DNA of 64,000 nt from Gammaproteobacteria bacterium (GTDB lineage Bacteria; Pseudomonadota; Gammaproteobacteria; Xanthomonadales; SZUA-36), in NCBI GenBank assembly GCA_030431095.1, contig JAUIJU010000001.1, forward strand, positions 1-64,000, written 5' to 3'. The position numbers were made by a program, and so were the translations under genes. Each line of letters opens with the position of its first letter. The stretch's first letter is position 1. Positions 60,157-64,000 of this stretch are shown here, in pieces. Under the pieces are notes generated by a model. The model was not told the origin of the DNA. It saw nothing but the letters and a program-made list of their open reading frames with translations, and made no database searches.

Positions 60157-61266
60157 ATGATGTTAGGGGCGTTGCTGAACAATCATAAAAAGCTGTTCTG
60201 GTGGTTACACCTGGGCGGTTGGGCGTTTTGGGGCATTTTCGTCAAGTACCTGTACACCACGCAGGTGACCAACGAGGAGATTCCCGGATACCACGTCTAC
60301 GTGGCGGTCATCACCGTGATCGGCGCCGTAATCACCTTCGCACTGCGGTTCGCGTACCGCTGGATACTGGGCAAACCGTTCTGGGCGCAGGCAATGACTT
60401 TCCTGGCCGGCAGCGCCGGCGGCGCCTACCTGTGGATGCAGAGCCGCAGTTTCATTTTTCAGCGGTACGTGCAGGACGAGAAAGAGTTTGGCGAGTGGGT
60501 CGAAAAGATGGGCGCCGCCGCGGAAATTTACGAGAGCGTGGCCTATTTTTCCACGTTCACCAGCGCCTGGACGGTAATCGCGGTCTGGAGTGCCCTGTAT
60601 TTCGGCATCAAGTACCACCGGGTGTTCCAGGAAGTCAGTGAGAGCGCACTCAAATCCGCCGCGATGGCGCACGAGGCGCAGTTGAAGATGCTGCGCTACC
60701 AGCTCAACCCGCACTTCCTGTTCAACACGCTGAACGCCATTTCCACCCTGGTGCTGGAGCAGGATACCGAGCTGGCCAATCGCATGGTGACCAAGCTGTC
60801 CCGCTTCCTGCGTTTTTCGCTGGACAACGACCCCATGCAGAAGGTCAGCCTGGACGAGGAACTGGAAGCCATCGGGCTCTACCTGGGCATCGAGAAGGTA
60901 CGCTTCGAGGAGCGCCTGCGCCTGGAAGAAGACATCGAAACGGGCGCGAGGAAAGCCCTGATTCCAAGCCTCCTGCTGCAACCGCTGGTGGAGAACGCCA
61001 TCAAGTACGGAATCGCCCGCTCGGAAGACGGCGGCACCCTCAAGATCTCCGCGCGGGTCTTCGGTGGAGAGTTGTTGCTGGAACTGAGCGATGACGGGCC
61101 GGGCTGTGACCTCGAGGACGGCAACATTTGCGGTGGGGGCGGGGTCGGTCTGCGCAACACCAGGGAGCGGCTGCAGGAACTCTACGGCAAGCACCACGGC
61201 TTTCGCCTGAGCCACACCGACCCGCATGGTCTGACCATCAACATCCGCATACCTTACGAAACCTGA
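60157..61266 (+). CDS. LytS-type sensor histidine kinase
   Basis: 369 residues with four membrane helices (within about 10-160). A short linker and the LytS/AlgZ-family kinase core follow: LRYQLNPHFLFNTLNAISTL (phosphoacceptor His in NPHFLFN) and LVENAIKYGIAR, then a Gly-rich lid ending GVGLRNTRERLQELYG. It should phosphorylate a LytTR-type response regulator. None is adjacent: the next gene is convergent, and the preceding gene is an aminotransferase. The signal is unknown. It has no ribosome site, with TACAAT six bases ahead. Confidence 0.9.
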   Translation: MMLGALLNNHKKLFWWLHLGGWAFWGIFVKYLYTTQVTNEEIPGYHVYVAVITVIGAVITFALRFAYRWILGKPFWAQAMTFLAGSAGGAYLWMQSRSFIFQRYVQDEKEFGEWVEKMGAAAEIYESVAYFSTFTSAWTVIAVWSALYFGIKYHRVFQEVSESALKSAAMAHEAQLKMLRYQLNPHFLFNTLNAISTLVLEQDTELANRMVTKLSRFLRFSLDNDPMQKVSLDEELEAIGLYLGIEKVRFEERLRLEEDIETGARKALIPSLLLQPLVENAIKYGIARSEDGGTLKISARVFGGELLLELSDDGPGCDLEDGNICGGGGVGLRNTRERLQELYGKHHGFRLSHTDPHGLTINIRIPYET

Positions 61267-61295
61267 TCGTACCGGCCTGGCATCGAGGATCTGCG

Positions 61296-63902
61296 TCAGC
61301 GGTTCCTCTCGGCCCTGCGTATCCTGAACAGCGTGCCCTGCACGTCTTCGTCGATCAGCTGCAGGCGCCAGGCCCTGGCAGGCGTGTCGTCCAGGCCGAG
61401 GCGTTTCCAACGGCGGCTGGCCCACTCCCCGATGATCTCCGACGGGTCGCCATCGGTGAAATCCCCGAGAAAGAGCACGAAGTCCGCGTTCTCCATGCGC
61501 AGGGGGCCGGGCAGCTCATGCACTACCGAAACGCTGTGTGGCAGCAGTTGGTACTTGGCGCGCAGCCCGAAGTAGCGGTGCTCGTCCGGATCCCGTACCA
61601 GGAGGATGCGTCGGGGGGGCGCGCCGAAATGTTCCTCCGCCAGGCGTTCGAGGTAGGACGAGAACACGCCGAGCTCACCATCACGCATGCGCTCCGCTAC
61701 GCTCATGTGACGCAGTTGGGCCAACGACAACTCCGCCTGGCGTACCCGGTCCCAGCCCCAGCGCAGGTCGAGCGCAAGCCAGCCGATGAACAGCATGACC
61801 ACCAGGCACAACACGCCTTCACGACGACCGGCGAAGCACCAGGCCAGCAAACCGGCAAGCAGGACCGTGGCGATCACCAGGCCGGTCAGCGGCAGTGCCT
61901 GGCGCATGGCGCCTCCTGGCAGCCAGTGCGCCGAGCGCTGGGTCCACAGTTCGAAGTCGGTCCACTGCACGGGAAGCAGGGCCAGGGCGTTGCCCAGGTC
62001 CAGGCTTTCGAGGCTCGCCTGCCGGATCGTGGCCGGCGCACCCTGGTTTTCCGGAAAGAAAAACCCGAACTCGACGATCCGGCCGTACCAGTCCTCGGAA
62101 GCGGCCAGGTCGAACACGCGGGCGCCGTCGAGGGTGATGCGGGAAACCTGTCGCGGCTGATTGGCTCGCCGCCAGAAAAACGCCGGCGCCTGGTCCAGGG
62201 AAACGATTTCGTCATCGAATTCGAGGTCCAGCCGCAGCAGCCGCCACTGTGATGAATCCAGGTCCACGCGGCCGGAGGAAAGCAGGGCGATGCCATCCTG
62301 GTACCGTTCGACCATCAGGGTGTCAGCCTCCAGCTGTCCGCCGCCGATCACGAAATCCAGGTGTTCCGCGTCCAGGGCCAGGCGCTGCAGTGTCTCGTCG
62401 CCGTGCATCCGCCATTGCCAGGCCATCACCGACAATCCGACAACCAGGACGGCGCTGCCCAGCCCAAACACGACGGCGCGCCGAATGCCTGGCCGCGCAA
62501 GGGGCGCCAAACCGGCCGGTAACGCCCGCGACAGCGTCACCGTGGCCAGGAACAGCACGGCCGGCAGCATTTGCAAGGGCATCCGGTTGATGGCGGTGTA
62601 GTCCTGCGCCCAGGCGCCTTCGGTAGTGAACACGAAGATGACCACCTGCATCGTGATAAACACCGCGAAAAACGCTCCGCTCACCCGGGCCAGCCGTGGT
62701 GCGTGGCGGGTCAGCAGCAGGCAGCCCGCGGCGAGCACGAAAGCCCACAGCAAGTGCCAGCTACCCAGCAGGAAGGCGTTGCGCAGGTAGGCCTCGCCCA
62801 CGTCGTGAACCTGCAGCGTAATGACGCCCTTGAAGGGGATGAACAACAGGTCACGGCGCCAGCCCACCCGGCCCATGCCGGGAATGTCGATGACCGTCAT
62901 GCCGGTCGCCCAGGCCAACACGGCCAAGGCCACGAGCGCACCGCCGATCATCAACAGGGTTCGGGAACGCAACAGGCTCAGCGCGACAACCAGGGCTCCG
63001 GCCAGGCACCAGGCCAGCCCTTCGACCTTGACGCCCACGCCCAGCAGCAGCAGCGCCGAGCCCAGGAGCACGATCCCGCGTCGTCGCTCCAGCAGGCCGA
63101 GGAGCAGGCCGGTCATGCCCAGTCCCGCGAATCCGGCCAGCCAGATGTCCGCGTACCCGCCCAGGGACATGTGGGCGCCGAAGATGGGCGTTGAAAACAG
63201 GAGATAGATCGCGGCGACCGCGCCGACCCGGCCCACCCCGGCACCGCGCAGGCACCCGGCAAGGCCCAGGGCGATGGCCACGGCGCATGCCAGGACCGGA
63301 ACGTTGACCAGTGTCTCGTGCCACTGGCCCAGGCCCAGCGCCGCCCACAACGGCATCAGCGAAGGCAGGTAGGGATAGCGCAACGCCGGCGTGGTGTAGA
63401 CCTCGGGGTCCGTGCTCAGAATCCAGCTGACGGGACTGACGATGGGCGCCAGGTGTCCGGCGTGAAACCAGGCCTTTGCCCGGTAGACCCAGACGGTCCA
63501 GCCGTCCCAGGGAAACACCGGCTGGGCCAGGATTTCCACCAGCGAGAAGCCGAAGTGAAAGCCAATGCCGCACAGCCCCGCCAATACGAGCCACCGTTCC
63601 GCCGGCGGCAACGAGGCGCCGCTGCGGACCTGCCCGCGTGATGATGCTCGCAGAAGCTGTAAACCGGCAACGGCCGCGACGCCGGCAAAAACGGCATTGA
63701 TGGCCCACCAGGAAAACGCGCCAAGCAGTGCGTCGCTGACGCGCAGGGCGACGGACAGGACGGCAACGCCAAGGAAAAAACCGAAGCCGAGGTGACGCAA
63801 AAGGCTGCCGGGACCTGGCGGGTCGCCAGCCGCCGCGCGCAAGGCGAGGGCGCCGGCGGCCCAGGGCAAGGCGATTCCAAGCAGCAGGTTCAGCAAGGCC
63901 AT
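61296..63902 (-). CDS. Large membrane protein, glycosyltransferase-C-like
   Basis: 868 residues. About twelve hydrophobic helices fill the first 500 residues. An early loop PVFPWDGWTVWVYRAKAWFH (with acidic residues) and RYPYLPSLMPLWAALG recall GT-C glycosyltransferases such as PMT/ArnT-like proteins. A soluble segment (about 520-660), one more helix (about 680-705) and a C-terminal domain of about 150 residues, ending in a basic tail, complete it. No full PMT catalytic motif was confirmed, so the call is tentative. It begins 18 bp after a possible partial gene. Confidence 0.62.
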   Translation of the reverse strand: MALLNLLLGIALPWAAGALALRAAAGDPPGPGSLLRHLGFGFFLGVAVLSVALRVSDALLGAFSWWAINAVFAGVAAVAGLQLLRASSRGQVRSGASLPPAERWLVLAGLCGIGFHFGFSLVEILAQPVFPWDGWTVWVYRAKAWFHAGHLAPIVSPVSWILSTDPEVYTTPALRYPYLPSLMPLWAALGLGQWHETLVNVPVLACAVAIALGLAGCLRGAGVGRVGAVAAIYLLFSTPIFGAHMSLGGYADIWLAGFAGLGMTGLLLGLLERRRGIVLLGSALLLLGVGVKVEGLAWCLAGALVVALSLLRSRTLLMIGGALVALAVLAWATGMTVIDIPGMGRVGWRRDLLFIPFKGVITLQVHDVGEAYLRNAFLLGSWHLLWAFVLAAGCLLLTRHAPRLARVSGAFFAVFITMQVVIFVFTTEGAWAQDYTAINRMPLQMLPAVLFLATVTLSRALPAGLAPLARPGIRRAVVFGLGSAVLVVGLSVMAWQWRMHGDETLQRLALDAEHLDFVIGGGQLEADTLMVERYQDGIALLSSGRVDLDSSQWRLLRLDLEFDDEIVSLDQAPAFFWRRANQPRQVSRITLDGARVFDLAASEDWYGRIVEFGFFFPENQGAPATIRQASLESLDLGNALALLPVQWTDFELWTQRSAHWLPGGAMRQALPLTGLVIATVLLAGLLAWCFAGRREGVLCLVVMLFIGWLALDLRWGWDRVRQAELSLAQLRHMSVAERMRDGELGVFSSYLERLAEEHFGAPPRRILLVRDPDEHRYFGLRAKYQLLPHSVSVVHELPGPLRMENADFVLFLGDFTDGDPSEIIGEWASRRWKRLGLDDTPARAWRLQLIDEDVQGTLFRIRRAERNR

Positions 63903-63920
63903 GCGCGTCGTTCGGCTTGC

Positions 63921-64000
63921 TCAGTTCCCGTCGGCATCACCGAATCGGGAAGCCTGGCCAGTGGGCGGCCCCGATGGTTCCCGACCCGCGTCGCGGTCCC
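63921..64000 (-). CDS. Possible C-terminal fragment of an upstream gene
   Basis: The minus strand is open from the window edge to a TGA at 63921-63923, giving 25 residues ending GDADGN. It lies 18 bp before the next gene on the same strand, the spacing expected of an operon. Nothing identifies it. Confidence 0.3.
   Translation of the reverse strand, partial: DRDAGREPSGPPTGQASRFGDADGN

Overview
The window looks like chromosomal DNA from a high-GC (about two thirds G+C by eye) Gram-negative gammaproteobacterium. The support is an EttA ABC-F factor, a complete cbb3 oxidase operon, an Mla/Mce lipid-transport operon, RND and MacB-type exporters, LPS-style glycan genes and several lipoproteins with classical lipoboxes. 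Protein style (S41 protein with repeated C-terminal WY-type domains, large penicillin acylases, TfpX/TfpZ-like protein, DUF2189) suggests something near the Lysobacterales/Chromatiales; that placement is an inference. I saw no tRNA, rRNA, CRISPR array, phage or transposase.

Layout. 0-5.3 kb: a possible signalling locus of a truncated FHA gene and two tandem membrane-anchored VWA paralogues on the minus strand, divergent from a secreted TPR-CHAT protein whose catalytic residues are replaced. 5.5-15.1 kb: housekeeping and metabolic genes (M48 lipoprotein protease, thioesterase + homocysteine methyltransferase, EttA, S41 peptidase-like protein, gamma-glutamylcyclotransferase, 2-hydroxyacid dehydrogenase, ribokinase, DUF2189). 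15.4-24.0 kb: ccoNOQP, a small membrane gene, ccoG, a very short ccoH, ccoI, ccoS and a TauE/SafE-type membrane gene, i.e. the cbb3 oxidase with its copper delivery and assembly factors. 24-33.4 kb: MscS channel, penicillin acylase, and a four-gene MFP/ATPase/two-permease exporter. 33.4-37.4 kb: a glycan locus with a sulfotransferase, a flippase and a glycosyltransferase-sulfotransferase fusion. 37.4-44.5 kb: MarC, membrane-bound XRE protein, Met/His-rich outer-membrane protein, epimerase, FemAB-like acyltransferase, DUF3025, secreted unknown. 44.5-52.2 kb: Mla-type ABC/MCE operon divergent from an RND pump. 52.2-53.3 kb: a non-coding repeat region with two inverted copies of a structured module. 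53.3-64 kb: PAP2 phosphatase, DUF4097 protein, Upp, LysE exporter, VOC lipoprotein, small lipoprotein, zinc peptidase, TfpZ-like protein, aminotransferase, LytS-type kinase and a large membrane glycosyltransferase-like protein.

Two cross-cutting observations stand out. First, at least eight genes have a TAnnnT -10-like hexamer placed 6-7 nt before the ATG and no Shine-Dalgarno sequence, which suggests a substantial leaderless-mRNA class. Second, the 52.2-53.3 kb region holds two 135-bp cores, about 96% identical and inverted to each other. Their differences preserve base pairing in an internal stem, and each core is enclosed by its own inverted repeat. That is the pattern expected of a structured nucleic-acid element, and it is my best candidate for something undescribed.
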